Counted from the first letter of the stretch, positions 1 to 11,920 are shown. The stretch is 64,000 nucleotides of DNA from Whitmania pigra (GCA_021613335.1 JAJTWR010000113.1:1139501-1203500), one strand, 5' to 3'. Notes: generated from the sequence alone by a model not told the origin. Made by a program: numbers and translations.

Positions 1-369
1 GAGGCACTGTACCAGCTGCTTAGGGATAGCGGCAGGAGGCCGGATGTTGTTCTCGCCTCGTCGTCGTCAGGCGCTCTCATTTTGATTGAGTTGACTGTCC
101 CGTGGGAAGATACGATCGAAGCAAGTAATGTGCTGAAAGAAGAGATATACTCTGAACTAGCGAAAGATCTAGAGGTGAGTGGGTTTCGGGTAACGCTAAT
201 ACCCATTGAAGTTGGGGCGAGAGGTTTAGTTGGTAAGTCAGCCTACACGTTCCTCACTCAATTAGGTTTATCAAGCCGGGAAAGAACTAGGGCTATGATA
301 AAAATGTCGGAGGCTGCAGAGGCAGCATCGTGTTGGATTTTGGAGATGAGAGGCCGTAAGCGTTGCTAA
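1..369 (+). mobile_element. LINE C-terminal coding fragment (PD-(D/E)XK-like end), 5' cut by window edge
   Basis: The frame is open from base 1 to a TAA at 367-369. It contains RRPDVVL, then IELTVPWED, then GARGLVGKSAYTFL. The same segment recurs in the minus-strand copy at 59937-60602 and in the plus-strand copy at 43460-44165, so it is the C-terminus of one LINE family. The order PD, then ELT, then Lys/Glu downstream resembles the restriction-like endonuclease of R2-type LINEs; that assignment is inference. The upstream zinc knuckle and reverse transcriptase lie outside the window, if present. Confidence 0.7.
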
Positions 370-613
370 GAATAGTGATCGCGGTTTGGTTGTCGACGCG
401 CGCAATCGCAAATGACGTAAAAACGCGATTGAGCGTTTGAGGCAAAATATGCGCGTCCGGTGAGCGTATAATTCTAAGCGACGGCGGCCGCTTCAAAGAA
501 ATTATAACGCTCAGTTTGCATTTATGAGATCGTTGCGCAAAGGTCGTCGTGAATTTCATCGATCATCATATAACGTGAGGTGCGTTACGATGGAGTCGGA
601 TAGGTAGGGTTTT
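370..613 (+). other. LINE 3' untranslated stretch, no gene seen
   Basis: GC-richer than the surroundings, rich in CG steps, without a coding signal. It joins the LINE stop to the conserved 3' motif. Confidence 0.5.
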
Positions 614-750
614 CACCGACAGGGACACCCGCCTGATCAACGGGTGTGTGGCCCACCCCTCGAGAACGTCAGGAGTTTGGGCCGAAACGTTTGACGACGG
701 GGGCACTCCTCTGATGATTCCCTGTCGGTTAGCTCCGCGGTAGGAGTTTC
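614..750 (+). repeat. Structured LINE 3' motif, copy 1
   Basis: About 137 bp with an outer inverted repeat (CCGACAGGGA against TCCCTGTCGG), an inner hairpin CACCCG/CGGGTG and the invariant core GGGCCGAAACG. It lies about 245 bp after the LINE stop at 369, the same order as at 59395-59525 after the ORF ending at 59937. It is therefore read as part of that LINE's 3' untranslated region. Other copies are at 39941, 54497, 59395 and 61439. Confidence 0.7.
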
Positions 751-890
751 TAAGTTGTATAGGCTGTTCTGCAAATCCATACACTGCATTAGTGCTTGAA
801 AATGAAATTTGTTGTGACTCACCTCAGTCTGCTGAAGATGATGCTAAAGATGATAAAATAAATCAAGCAGTAGATCTCTAGGACTGTGGA

Positions 891-2914
891 TTGACTTCTC
901 CGGCTTATTGGGTTGACTGTGGGCCCACTAACTGTCGACATCATTACGGTTCCTTTGATAAATCTTGCCGTATTTATGATAACAAGATATTGTTCTCAAA
1001 CTCTTCTATGACAAAAGCAAATGGTGAGCAGTGCAGGAGAGAATGGTTATTGTATTCACCATTCACGGGATCTGTGTTTTGTTTGTAAACTTTTTGCGTC
1101 TAATGATTCCACAAGTTTGGCTGATAAAAATGGGTTCAGTGACTGGAAAAATAACATTCAAGTTAATAATCATGAACAAAGCACTACTCATAAAGACTGT
1201 TAATATACCTAGCTCGTCGACAAGGCTCGGGTCTACTACAAAAGCCAGAAGAGCAAATAAATGAAGAGCACAGTTACTGGGAACATGTTTTGAAACTAGC
1301 AGCAGCGGTTATTTAGCTGAGCGTGGTCTGGCTTTTAGAAAGACAATTGAAAAATTTGGATCTTTACAAAATGGAAATTATCTTGTGTTGCTGTCGTTGG
1401 TCAGTCAATTTGATCCATTTTTAGCATCACACATTGCGAAATATGGAAATTCTTCTTAATTATTCAAAACTATATGTGAAGAATTGATCGAAATTATGTC
1501 CCAAACGTCCATGAAGTAATTGTTAATGAAGTAAAGGTATCCGATTATTTCAGCTTGTCAGTAGACTCAACACCCGATATTTCACATATAGATCAGTTAA
1601 GCGTTGTTCTTAGATATGTGGCAGATGGAGAATCCATTGAGCGCTTTTTGACTTTCTTGGAACTGCAAAGTCACACCGGTGAAGGTATGACTAAACAAGT
1701 GTTGCAGTACTTACGTGAAGTTTGCAATATTGATTTTTCGAAATGCAGAGGTCAGTCCAACCAAGAGATGAAAAATTCTGAAAGGATGCCTTGTGAATGA
1801 AATGGGAAGCACATGATGTTGCAACGGAAGTTATTATAAAGTCTCATCCTCAGATTATAGAAGCGTTAGAATGTTTACAAGAAGACCAGTCACAGAAGGG
1901 GAAACACCAGAAGAGAAGCAGAAAACATTGCAAAGAAGATGCAAGAATTAGGATTTGCTCGCATGCTTGTCTTTTGGAAGAAGTGTTACAACATTTTCAC
2001 AGGGTCAGTCAAGTTCTAAAAATGAGCATATGAGCTTGAAAACGTGTGCTGATTTTTATTCTTCACTAACAGATCTCTTGCATGAATCTAGAAACAAAAG
2101 ACAGTGATCATTGATGGTGATGCCCCTGAGGTATCTATGAATGCCAGAGACAAATTTCGCATATCTGTCATTGTTGACAAACTTGAGACAGAGATGACTA
2201 GACGAGGACAGGTATATTACGATATAGCAGTTCGATTTTCTTGTTTAGTCGATATACCACAAACATCTCAGTGTTGTGAATGACTAATAAATGCTTATCC
2301 TGAAGATCTGAACAATAATTTATATTCTGAACTACAGCAGTTCCATTAATATATTTATATATTCAAAATCTGAAAACAACACGTTCAGTCATGCAGAATG
2401 TGGAAATCGCCTTGCGCATATTTTTAACATTAATGGTTACGAACTGTTCAACTGAGCGCTCTTTTTCTCAGTTGAAAAGCACAAAAAAATCCAAGTAGAT
2501 CGACAATGAAACAAGAAAGGCTTGATTCCTTATCTCTGCTAATGATGAGGCAGGCATGTTGCGCAAAATTAACTTTCATGATGTACCCAAAAACTTTACC
2601 AGATGTAAATTTAGAAAAAAAACTGTAAAATGTAAATTTAAATAAACTATCTCTGACTTTCTCATCTATTAAGAAAGTTACAGTATTTTTGTCCATTATT
2701 ACAAAATTAGTTATTTATTAATTTTAATACAGAAATACCTTATTGTAGGTTTTATGTGAGTGATAGCAGCACAAACATATGTGTTAACAACTGTTTTTCT
2801 TTGTTAGTTTTTTGCATAATATTGAACATAACAGCGGTCAGTGGAGGATCGGGGACCCGGGGCAGAAGGGGGCACCCATGTGGGTTTGTGCCAAGATGGC
2901 TTAATCCGGCCCTG
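891..2914 (+). mobile_element. Decayed hAT transposon, ZMYM1-like transposase
   Basis: Broken frames give a TTF-type zinc-finger region (RREWLLYSPFTG, about 1040-1090), a catalytic-core piece (SLSVDSTPDISHIDQLSVV, 1552-1790) and the C-terminal dimerisation motif CSTERSFSQLKS near 2445-2490. Many stops and frameshifts separate them. The end at 2914, CCGGCCCTG, looks like a hAT right terminus. No matching left terminus was found, so the 5' end is lost or diverged. It is not a working gene. Confidence 0.7.
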
Positions 2915-3483
2915 CGTTTTTACCAGGGGTCGCCTGAGATAATAAGAATTTAATTTTTCTAATATTTAACTAATTTAATATAATGATGCTAATAAAACGT
3001 GATCATAAAATCTGCTCAATAATTATGTAAATGTAATAAAATTAATTAATAAAATTATTAATTAGTTTAGTAAATTAATGCATAATAACATCGAATCGGC
3101 ATGAGACGCTCGATGGCTAGAGTCAGATCTGATCCAGTGCGCGTCGCAATAGCGTCTTAGGAGTTGTGCCACCCGTCAAGTTTTCGGTTTTTTTTCATAA
3201 TTTGTCACATTTTTGATAAAACCTAAACCTTGAAATTTTTAACCTTGCATATGATGTTGATTAAGGTACTTTTATTTAGTAGAAGTTATTTTATGTAGCG
3301 CCCAATAATCGTACCCGCCTTTTGTTTGGCCAATTGGGTTGACTTCGTAGAAGAAAATGTTCAACCATAAAAAAAAAAGAATGATATGTTCTTTCAAACA
3401 ACACTTGCAAATTCTTTAAAAATTTCACAATATTTTCTTACTTATACAGCTTGTAGTCGCTTGAAATTCACAGTTAAAATCAG
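2915..3483. other. AT-rich spacer, no gene seen
   Basis: Nothing recognisable as coding or as RNA was found. Its last five bases, ATCAG (3479-3483), are the left target duplication of the Ty3/gypsy element that follows. Confidence 0.5.
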
Positions 3484-3619
3484 TGTGATGTTCTATCGTT
3501 TTATTTGTTCGTGAAAACCAACAACCGTTCCTTTTAATTTCCGCACTTCAACGCCGCCATATAAACAAAGATCCCCTATCGTTCCTGTCTGTCAATCTCT
3601 ATATCGGTACAACATTACA
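3484..3619 (-). repeat. 3' LTR of the Ty3/gypsy element
   Basis: 136 bp, identical by eye to 7927-8062. An LTR this short is at the low end for Ty3/gypsy elements. Confidence 0.92.
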
Positions 3620-3651
3620 TCCCTCCCCTTTTTGGAAAACCTAGTCAAATA

Positions 3652-6600
3652 TTAGTTCACAACATAGTCTGCCAAGCGGGCAGGCAGTTTATGTTCACGC
3701 TTGGAGCGGCGTACAACGTTCTGATCTTGCTGTGTGCTGTACTCGCCTTCCGGAGCAGTTTGCGGCATGACATCACTGGATGTGACATCACCTTCCACCA
3801 CGTCTTCGGATGGTTCCTTGAATTTTGCATAACCCGACAAGCGGTTATCTATTCCTTTGAAGAGTGACGAGTTGCGGGTGACTGATTGTCCGTCAGTGTT
3901 GCGTGTAGCAGTGATCATCGAGTGGTTCTTTGACGTAACTGTGTGTGGTACTGGCATGTACGGTGTGAGTGATCTGTTGTGTGTGATTGGTTGTTTCACA
4001 ATGACCGTGTCACCCACGCTGATTGATGAAGGTTTGACATAGGACTTGTTGTCAGCGTAGTCCTTCATCTTCGACTTCATGAGAGCATCTCGCTCACGAA
4101 ATTTTCTATCGCCTTGTGTATCAGTGACTGTAGATGATTCTGTTGATGGTAGAGTTGTTTTGAAGGGACGTCCAAACAGCATTGTCGCAGGAGGACGACC
4201 AGTTGTGCTGTGAGGCGTGGCACGATACTGACGAAGAAAGATGTTCAGTTCTTGACACCAATTCTTGTGTTCGAGTTGCGCTGTCTTGATAACCTTCTTT
4301 ACTGTCTTCACAAATCGTTCGACCTCACCATTGGCACGCGGCCATAGCGAAGTTATCTTTCGATGCTTGAAACCCATATATTCAGCAAAACGGGTGAATT
4401 CAAAACCATTGAAGGGGGGTCCATTATCCGACTTCAGAATGTCACACGAACCAAATTCTGATAGGATGCGATCAAGTTTTGGTATCACGCTGGCTGCTGC
4501 GGTTGACTGAACAATTTCAACCACAGGAAATCGTGAATAGTCATCAATGACCACGAGTAGGTAGTCACCAGTTGTTAACTGAGCAAAATCAATACTCAAT
4601 TCACTCCAGGGTGATGACGATAGTTGGGTCATTTGTAGTGGTTCACGATGCGGGGTTGCGACGGCGATTTGGCAGGCAATGCATGCTTTGACGCGTTCTT
4701 CCACCAAACGGTCGATCCCAGGAAACCAGACTTTTTCCCTAATCAAAGCTTTGGTTTTGACAATGCCTTGATGCCCTTGATGTGCGAGATTGACTGCACG
4801 TTCCCTCAGTGACTCTGGAATAACTATGCGGCTATTGCGTAGTAGTATATTGTCTCCACTGACACACAGTTCAGCACGCATTCTAGCGAACGTGTCAAAC
4901 TCGTTAGTGTTTATGTTAGCGACGTGTGACCAATCGTTTCTACGGATCGCATCGATGACAGCGAGCAGTGTCTTGTCTTTGACGGTCGCAGTGGCAATTT
5001 CAATGCGAGTCATAGCTTTCGGTACTGCATGACCCACGAGGTAGTTGACGTACTCTTCGGCGATTTGTTCTTCACGACTCGATCGGTCACTTGACAAAGT
5101 TGGATGTCGTGATAGATAGTCGGCTGGATTGTCATGACCTGGTCTGTAGATGATGGTTGTCTCATATGGTTGAAGGCGTAGTGCCCAACGCTCGATGCGT
5201 GCTGGCGGCTTGCATTTTGGATTGTTGTACAGACTGACTAATGGCTTGTGATCAGTATGAATGGTCACTGGCTTGCCATGGATGTATATATGAAAATGTT
5301 CACAAGACCAAACGACTGCGAGTGCTTCTCGTTCTGTCTGTGAGTATCGTTGTTCGACATCAGTCAACGATCTACTGGCGTAAGCGATGATATGTTCTTC
5401 GTTGTTATTTCCACGTTAAATCAAGATGGCGCCGAGTCCGACTGGACTAGCATCAGTGTGTATTTCTGTTTGCTTGTCAGAGTCAAAATACGACATTACT
5501 GGAGCATTGCATAGTTTCTGTTTGAGTTGTGCGAGTGCAGATTCTTGCTCATTGGTCCACTGCCATGGTGTGTCCTGTCGTGTTAGTCTACGTAGTGGCT
5601 CGGAAACTGTAGCATAGTTTGGTATGAAACGAGCACAATAATTAGTCATCCCGAGTAGACTGCGGACTTCAGATGCATTGGTTGGCATGTTCATGTTAAC
5701 AATTGACTGAATCTTCTTCGGGTCTGCCATGATGCCACGTTCAGTGAATAAGTTACCAAAGAATTCGAGAGTGCGCTTCGCATAGACGCATTTCTGCTTG
5801 TTAAGAGTTAGCCCTTTTTCTCTCAGACGTTGAAACACGGCACGCAGATTGTTGAACATCTCCTGCTCGGTTCTACCGTACACAAGAATGTCGTGACTAA
5901 TGTTTATTGCGCCCGTTAATCCACTGAGTGTCTCACGGATTGCATTCTGGAAAATCTCTGCAGCGCATGAAATACCGAAATTGAGACGTTTGTATCGACG
6001 CAGACCAACATGCGTGGAGAATGTTATAATGTAACGTGATTCAGGTGCAAGTTCAAGTTGATTATATCCTTGATTCAAATCCAATTTTGAGAAAACTGTT
6101 GCACCATTTAGATCACTGGTCAGTTCATTTATAGTAGGCGTAATGTGTCTTTCACGTTTGATTGCTGTGTTAGCTTGGCGCATATCTACACACACACGTT
6201 TTTGGCCAGTTTCACTCTTAGGTTTGGGTACGACGACGACTGGACTCACCCACGGAGTAGCTCCTTCGGTCATTTCGATGATGTCGAGCTCTTCGTCATG
6301 CTTGAGTTGATCTTCTAACTGTTGACGAACATGGAATGGCACCCGACGATGAGGCTGCGCGACTGGTTGTACGGCGTTGTCGATGTGTAGTTTGACTTGG
6401 AAGTCCTTCAGCTTACCAACACCACGAAATAAATCAGCATATTCTGTGACGAGTTCATTGACGATCTGATCGGTGGATGTCGTACGTTCACCAATCGGTT
6501 TCACGACGTGCAGTAGGTGTAGTGCTTGAGATACTTCCCAGCTTAGGAGAGAACCTTCCTTGCTATCAATGACGTAGAACAGTGTGTCTGACTTTCTGTC

Positions 6601-6825
6601 TTTATATCTAACCACAGCACGAAAAGTCCCTAGCACCTTGAGAGGGCTTTGCGAACAGTATGCAAATACTTGTTTGTAGTTGCTGTGCAGCTGAGGTACA
6701 GGTTTAATTTTAGAAAAATCGAGTTGGCTCATGATGCTTACACTTGCTCCTGAGTCTGCGATGACATCGATTGTAGTGTTGTTTACATTCACTAAGAAGT
6801 GTGGTAGATTTCTTTTGGTGTCCAA
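3652..6825 (-). pseudogene. pol: pol polyprotein of the Ty3/gypsy element, interrupted
   Basis: One frame of about 1,057 codons, interrupted by a single TAA at 5413-5415 between reverse transcriptase and RNase H. In order: aspartic protease (IADSGASVSIMS), reverse transcriptase (FSKLDLNQGYNQLEL), RNase H (HTDASPVGLGAILI, then TEREALAVVWSCEHF after the stop), and integrase with a zinc-binding part (HQGHQG...CIACQ) and D/D/E segments (IDFAQL, KSDNGPPF, ANGEVERF). The reverse-transcriptase active site reads ISHD where ISDD is normal, so one catalytic aspartate is lost. The frame overlaps the end of gag by -1, which fits frameshift expression. As it stands it cannot make active enzyme. Confidence 0.93.
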
Positions 6826-6842
6826 TCGATTTGAATGAACGC

Positions 6843-7763
6843 TCAGTGCATACTCTGCTCAGATGAATGTTCACTGTTGTCAGATGAACTTCCGTTGCTG
6901 TCGGCATTGACACGGCGAACACGATGGTATTTGCCATGACGGGTTTTCGGCAGTCGGCTTTGCGGTCTATCATGTGATATGCTGTCGCGATGTCGCTGAT
7001 GTGGCGGCTGTTGTGATGCACCATCTTTCGAACGACACTGTGACGCAAAATGATTTGGCTTCTTGCACGAATTGCAGTACTTGCCATGCGCCGGACACGA
7101 TGTCTTCCCACCCTCGTGTGGCCATGTGCCACCACAGTTGTGACACTTCATGTCAGCTGTTTTCTTGGAATTGTTGCAAATCTGCTTATTGCGATTCAGA
7201 CTCAGTTTGTTAACATGCTCATTCTCCATACTCTTTGCTTGGATATCGGAGAGTTCTAAACTACGACCAACATCTATGAGTTTAGTGAGAGTCATGTCAG
7301 GTTCGCATAGGGCTTTACGGCGTAGTGTACTTGATAAACAACCTTGGATGATTTGAGATTTTATCTCACGATCAACATTGTAGAAAGAGCATGAGGTTGC
7401 CAGTTGTTTCAAACGGGTGTAGTAGGCTGTTAGTGGTTCATCTGTTTGCTGTTTAGATTGTCGAAACGTGTAGATCTGGTATTCGATGTTTTGCTTGGCC
7501 GTGAAAAACTTGTTGAGAGCAGTGACAGCCTTTTCGAACGGATCCTCTCCCTCTGCAGCTTCGGCATCTGGAAGAGTATCAAGGATGTCGTTGACTTCCT
7601 CACCCGCGTAGTGGAGTAGGAGAGCTCTTTGACGTTTGCGATCAACAATATTTACGGCCACCATCAGGTTGCGAAAGCGAGAAACCCATTTTGTCCATCG
7701 AACTCCTGCTGAGTCGTCTGAATCGACTACAAACGACGGAAACGTTGGTAGTGCTTCAGCCAT
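6843..7763 (-). CDS. gag: gag protein of the Ty3/gypsy element
   Basis: 306 residues, ATG to TGA, uninterrupted. It begins MAEALPTFPSF and continues with the capsid-like block WTKWVSRFRNLMVAV and KRQRALLLHYAGEEV, typical of Mag/K02A2.6-type elements. Near residues 205-245 are two Cys/His clusters (CHNCGG and CNSCKKPNHFASQC) that would bind nucleic acid. The product would build the cytoplasmic particle. The intact frame beside a broken pol fits a young element that can package but not copy itself. Confidence 0.9.
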   Translation of the reverse strand: MAEALPTFPSFVVDSDDSAGVRWTKWVSRFRNLMVAVNIVDRKRQRALLLHYAGEEVNDILDTLPDAEAAEGEDPFEKAVTALNKFFTAKQNIEYQIYTFRQSKQQTDEPLTAYYTRLKQLATSCSFYNVDREIKSQIIQGCLSSTLRRKALCEPDMTLTKLIDVGRSLELSDIQAKSMENEHVNKLSLNRNKQICNNSKKTADMKCHNCGGTWPHEGGKTSCPAHGKYCNSCKKPNHFASQCRSKDGASQQPPHQRHRDSISHDRPQSRLPKTRHGKYHRVRRVNADSNGSSSDNSEHSSEQSMH

Positions 7764-7926
7764 GGATTAGATAATGGTGTTATCGATAGTAGCTTTCGAT
7801 GACTTCGATAACGCTCGGAGGCCAGACAACAGCGTCTATCCGAAATGAACAAACTTCCGATTTTTTCAATAAAAAAAATTGGTGCAAACTATTTGCGAAG
7901 GTCCGTTTCGAAATTCTCGTCGCCAA

Positions 7927-8062
7927 TGTGATGTTCTATCGTTTTATTTGTTCGTGAAAACCAACAACCGTTCCTTTTAATTTCCGCACTTCAACGCCGC
8001 CATATAAACAAAGATCCCCTATCGTTCCTGTCTGTCAATCTCTATATCGGTACAACATTACA
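7927..8062 (-). repeat. 5' LTR of the Ty3/gypsy element
   Basis: Identical by eye to 3484-3619. The putative primer-binding site lies immediately inside it (complement of about 7913-7926). The right target copy ATCAG follows at 8063-8067. Confidence 0.92.
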
Positions 8063-8280
8063 ATCAGTAGTGTATCAACTGGTAACCAGAGGCGTAACTA
8101 GGGGGGGCAAGGGGGTACATATGTCCCCGGGCGCCAAGATACAGGGGCGCCAAAATGAGGGTTACCTAATTTTTGCGACATTGGTAAAACAGGTCACACT
8201 CACAAGCTAGCCAACAGCGGCGGGTGGAGAAGGGCAGATATGAGCCATCGTCTGATACGTCTGCCATCCAGACCTGGTTT

Positions 8281-8944
8281 ATGATGCTGCCAGCTCGGTG
8301 AACTCAGTGAGCCCACCACCACTGCTGCCAGTCAGGATACGGATTCTGCAGTGGCTACTAATACTACAGTGCTGTTGACGAACTTATTGTGGTTTAAAAC
8401 GGATTACACTCTATTAAGGTATTTTAAAACTTTTTATCAGAGACTGGTTGTGATTGTTCTAATATAGACAAAGATAAACAACATTCGTGAAAGCGTGAAA
8501 ACGTCAAAACAATTTCTGAAACTCCCATTGGTATCAGGCTAACGCAAAGTTGCACTGCAGCGAGCGCCCCCACCAGGCTTGGACTGGGCCGGTGGCCGCC
8601 AACTGCCAAAAAATGATGCTGCCAGCTCGGTGAACTCAGTGAGCCCACCACCACTGCTGCCAGTCAGGATACGGATTCTGCAGTGGCTACTAATACTACA
8701 GTGCTGTTGACGAACTTATTGTGGTTTAAAACGGATTACACTCTATTAAGGTATTTTAAAACTTTTTATCAGAGACTGGTTGTGATTGTTCTAATATAGA
8801 CAAAGATAAACAACATTCGTGAAAGCGTGAAAACGTCAAAACAATTTCTGAAACTCCCATTGGTATCAGGCTAACGCAAAGTTGCACTGCAGCGAGCGCC
8901 CCCACCAGGCTTGGACTGGGCCGGTGGCCGCCAACTGCCAAAAG
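8281..8944 (+). repeat. 332-bp tandem duplication inside the hAT element
   Basis: The block beginning ATGATGCTGCCAGCTCGG at 8281 restarts at 8613 and matches almost base for base to about 8944. Both copies end in GGTGGCCGCCAACTGCCAAAA. It lies where the 5' half of the transposase would be expected. Confidence 0.93.
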
Positions 8945-9039
8945 AAAGTTATTATATTTTTAGTTTTAACCGAAATTACCGTTGATTATATGATAGCTTC
9001 AAATAATAGTTTGTATTAAAAATCAAAGAATCATTTTTA

Positions 9040-10377
9040 GGTTATATCGAGATATATTCAAAAGATGCTGCAAGCCTAGAGAAAGTCATCGTCGAGAGAC
9101 TGAATTCTGATGAGATACCTCTAGCCGACTGTCGAGCTCAATGTTATGACAATGCTTCGGTGATGACTGGGCATATATCTGGCCTTCAACAACGAATATG
9201 TGACAGAAATCCTAGAGCACTGTTTGTCAACTGTGACAACCACAGCTTAAATTTAGCAGGTGTGTATTCAGCTAAGCAAGATCCTGTTGTCGTAACTTTT
9301 TTTGGAACACTTGAAAGCATATATTCGTTTTTCTCTCATTCAACAATTCGTTGGGAAGAATTAAAAAGAGCTCTTCCCATAACAGGAAAAAGAGAGTCTG
9401 AAACACGCTGGAGTGCACGATCTGAAGCTGTTAAAGCTATCCATGAAGGACTGGATAAACTAGTTGGATTGCTAGAGAAATTATCGGAAGACTCCACTAT
9501 GACACCTGAAACTAGAAGTGGTGCACAGCAGTTACTGGCCTGTATATTGAATTTTAATTTCAAAGTTTTATTACACTTCTGGAATGTCGTTCTTGGAAAA
9601 ATTGATCGTGCACAGAAGCGCCTACAAGATCCTACCATAAATTTCAAGGAAGCTGCGACTGATATTGAATCTTTGGAGCAAGAATTTATCAAGCTTCGTG
9701 ATGATTTGAGCCTGGCTGCGGTCGAAAACGCCAGAACAAAATGCACAGCATGGGATTTTTAGATAGAAAGAAGAATTAGGCGACGTAGGAGAATGCCTGG
9801 AGAACTGGCAAGAGATGCAGGACTCTCATCAGAAGAGGAAGTAATGCGTGTTATGAAGAATGTGTTCGATCGTCTTCAACAGGAGATGTCAACACGTTTT
9901 TCACGACTCAAAGACCTGAACACAAAAATTGGATTTCTGCTGGACGTTAAGACTCTTCTGACATCTGACACAGATGAAGATGAAATTCATCGAAGTTGTG
10001 CAGATTTTGCAACTTTCTAAGACACGGACATTAATGGCTACGAACTCTTCACCAGAATGCTGCTGAGAACTGAAACTCTACCAGAAACTCCTTTGGATCT
10101 CCTTGGTTTTATTGTGCTTTATGGAAGCGACGTATTTCCAAATTTTGGAATTTCACCACAAATTTTGTTAACAATAGCAGTTTCAATTGCAAGCTGTGAA
10201 CGATCATTCAGCAAATTGAAACTTATTTTGTCGTATCTGCGTGCATCAATGGGACAGGATCGTCTCAGTGATCTTGCTCTTCTTAGTATAGAAAGAGAAA
10301 CGCTTGAGAAAACAGACTTTGATGACGCTATTGATCAGTTTGCAACTGTTAAATCAAGAAAAATAAATCTATTTTAA
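9040..10377 (+). pseudogene. hAT transposase C-terminal half (ZMYM1-like)
   Basis: A single reading frame carries CYDNASVMTGHISGLQQRI, then RESETRWSARSEAVKAI and the dimerisation motif ASCERSFSKLKLI near 10190-10220. Two stops in frame (9760-9762 and 10018-10020) break it; otherwise it is colinear with ZMYM1-type transposases. The zinc-finger N-terminus is absent. Inactive as it stands. Confidence 0.88.
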
Positions 10378-11274
10378 ACACTATTGGACTACTATGCATG
10401 TAAATCATCTTAGACTGACTGATTGGGTTACTGATGCGCTACTATTTGTAGAATGGTTTTTCACTTTTAAATGGATGCCTTGTGCCATTAAAATTTGATT
10501 TTTATTTCAATTTCAAATTTAGTGTAATACAGTAAGATTAAATATATAGACATGGAAAAGGGCGCCAATTCTGTAGTTTGTCCCCGGGCGCAAAATACCC
10601 AGGCTACGCCTCTGCTGGTAACTGACATGAGATTTGCCCCCTCTTGGCCATTAAGAATCCGTTAACCTTCAAAATGTCAAAAAGCTCTCAAATATGTATT
10701 TTCATGGAATCAAATATAATAAAATTAAAAATTTACAAACAAATTTTCCGCTCCTTTTTAAAGTTTTTTTTATAATAGTCTCAAAATTCAGTCCATCGGC
10801 AAGTTCCCTCTCTACAAAGAAGACTTCCAAGTCTGTAAGCCTTGTCTGACTCATCGATGATCAGAGGTATTTTTTTTATTAACTTCATTATGGATAGCGC
10901 ACACAGGGATCTGTCATAAATTCCGCTTCAAAGGTTTCAGGCGTTAATTAAACATAGTTCCCGATTTTATATTTTGTTGGGAATACTCATCCCTGGTTTT
11001 CTAATATTTCTTTTATTTTTTAAAGCAATCGGCATTGCTATATCTGCATCGGTTGATTTTTAATCGTCTATATTATAGAACCACATCTCAGGGGCTGGGA
11101 GCGGGGCAGCTTTAAATCGTTCAAAACGCTAAATAAAAATAGTTCTCGAATTTTAATAACCTTTTAAATAGTAATCCCTGGCTCTCTTAGTTGCAATCTA
11201 TATTTTAAAATAGTTGCTGTATTTTTAACTGGGTCGGTTGATTTATAATCGCCTTTTTCGTACTCCAGAAAATC

Positions 11275-11312
11275 ATTATGCAACGGACTATAATCAAATA
11301 AATAAATAAATA
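11275..11312 (+). mobile_element. 38-bp LINE/SINE tail insertion with 13-bp target duplication
   Basis: ATTATGCAACGGACTATAAT followed by (CAAATAAATAA...)n is the extreme 3' tail shared by the LINE at 39428-39829 and by SINEs here. It sits between two copies of ACTCCAGAAAATC (11262-11274 and 11313-11325), so it is a separate, severely 5'-truncated retrotransposition event. Confidence 0.88.
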
Positions 11313-11920
11313 ACTCCAGAAAATCTTATAATTTCGCCCAAGTTGTTTTGATTTTATCGGAAGTTTTTTCGAATGTTATAATAAAAAGGGTCTAGAACAG
11401 GGGCAGTTATCACCTTCGTGTCGACCTGTCGTGGTTAATGAGTTAGAAGGCTTTTAAACGAATTCCTAATAATTTCAAAAAATTGAAAGTCTTCCTACAA
11501 TTTATATATTACCATTTTTGAAAAGCATTTGAAACGTAATTTCCAAATATTATAATTTGAAACTTCGAAATTAAATTTGAGTGTCTGCCAACTTCAGCTA
11601 CGTTAGAGACTAAGCTTTTATCTTTATTTAAGTGACGATAAGAAAAGGCGGAAGATAAGTAAAATATTTTGCAACTTTTGAACCTTAATAGTTAGGAGAA
11701 AAATAGCAATTGAATGAAACCATAAAGCTTATTAAGATTGATTTGCAACATTAAATTTGAAAAAATCAATCCTATTTTTATCTTGGTCTAGATAGGCATT
11801 CCAAAAAGTGGATTGCCCAACAAAAGCTATTTATCATAAATTGTGAATTCAATAATTAGATTTTTTAATTAAAATAATAATAAACAAATCATGTATAACA
11901 ACACAGGTAACAACACAAAT

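Larger units (their letters stand above)
3484..8062 (-). mobile_element. Ty3/gypsy LTR retrotransposon (Mag/K02A2.6-like), near complete
   Basis: The element is 4,579 bp, reads on the minus strand and is bounded by two 136-bp LTRs that look identical, each TGT...ACA on the plus strand. It is flanked by a 5-bp direct repeat ATCAG (3479-3483 and 8063-8067). Beside the 5' LTR, minus-strand TTGGCGACGAGAA fits a primer-binding site; beside the 3' LTR a purine-rich tract (complement of 3620-3634) fits the polypurine tract. Internal order is gag, protease, reverse transcriptase, RNase H, integrase. Two pol defects make it non-autonomous: a stop at 5413-5415 and a changed reverse-transcriptase active site. 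Identical LTRs imply recent insertion. Confidence 0.95.
8087..10614 (+). mobile_element. hAT transposon with 8-bp target duplication
   Basis: The ends are inverted repeats (CAGAGGCGTAAC on the left, CAGAGGCGTAGC on the right by complement). They are flanked by a perfect 8-bp direct repeat CTGGTAAC (8079-8086 and 10615-10622), the hAT signature. Inside are a 332-bp tandem duplication and the C-terminal part of a ZMYM1-like transposase with stops. The N-terminal half of the transposase is missing. The element lies only 24 bp from the Ty3/gypsy LTR. Confidence 0.93.

Noticed and set aside
614..750. Hammerhead ribozyme in the structured LINE 3' motif
   Set aside because: CTGATGA or CTGAGGA and GAAAC both occur, but in the wrong order and not joined by a stem as a hammerhead core requires. 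The CTGATCA earlier in the motif breaks the conserved G.
6710..7135. 141-residue minus-strand open frame overlapping gag and pol
   Set aside because: Low-complexity His/Arg content in a shifted frame of the gag zinc-knuckle region; a shadow of the real frames.
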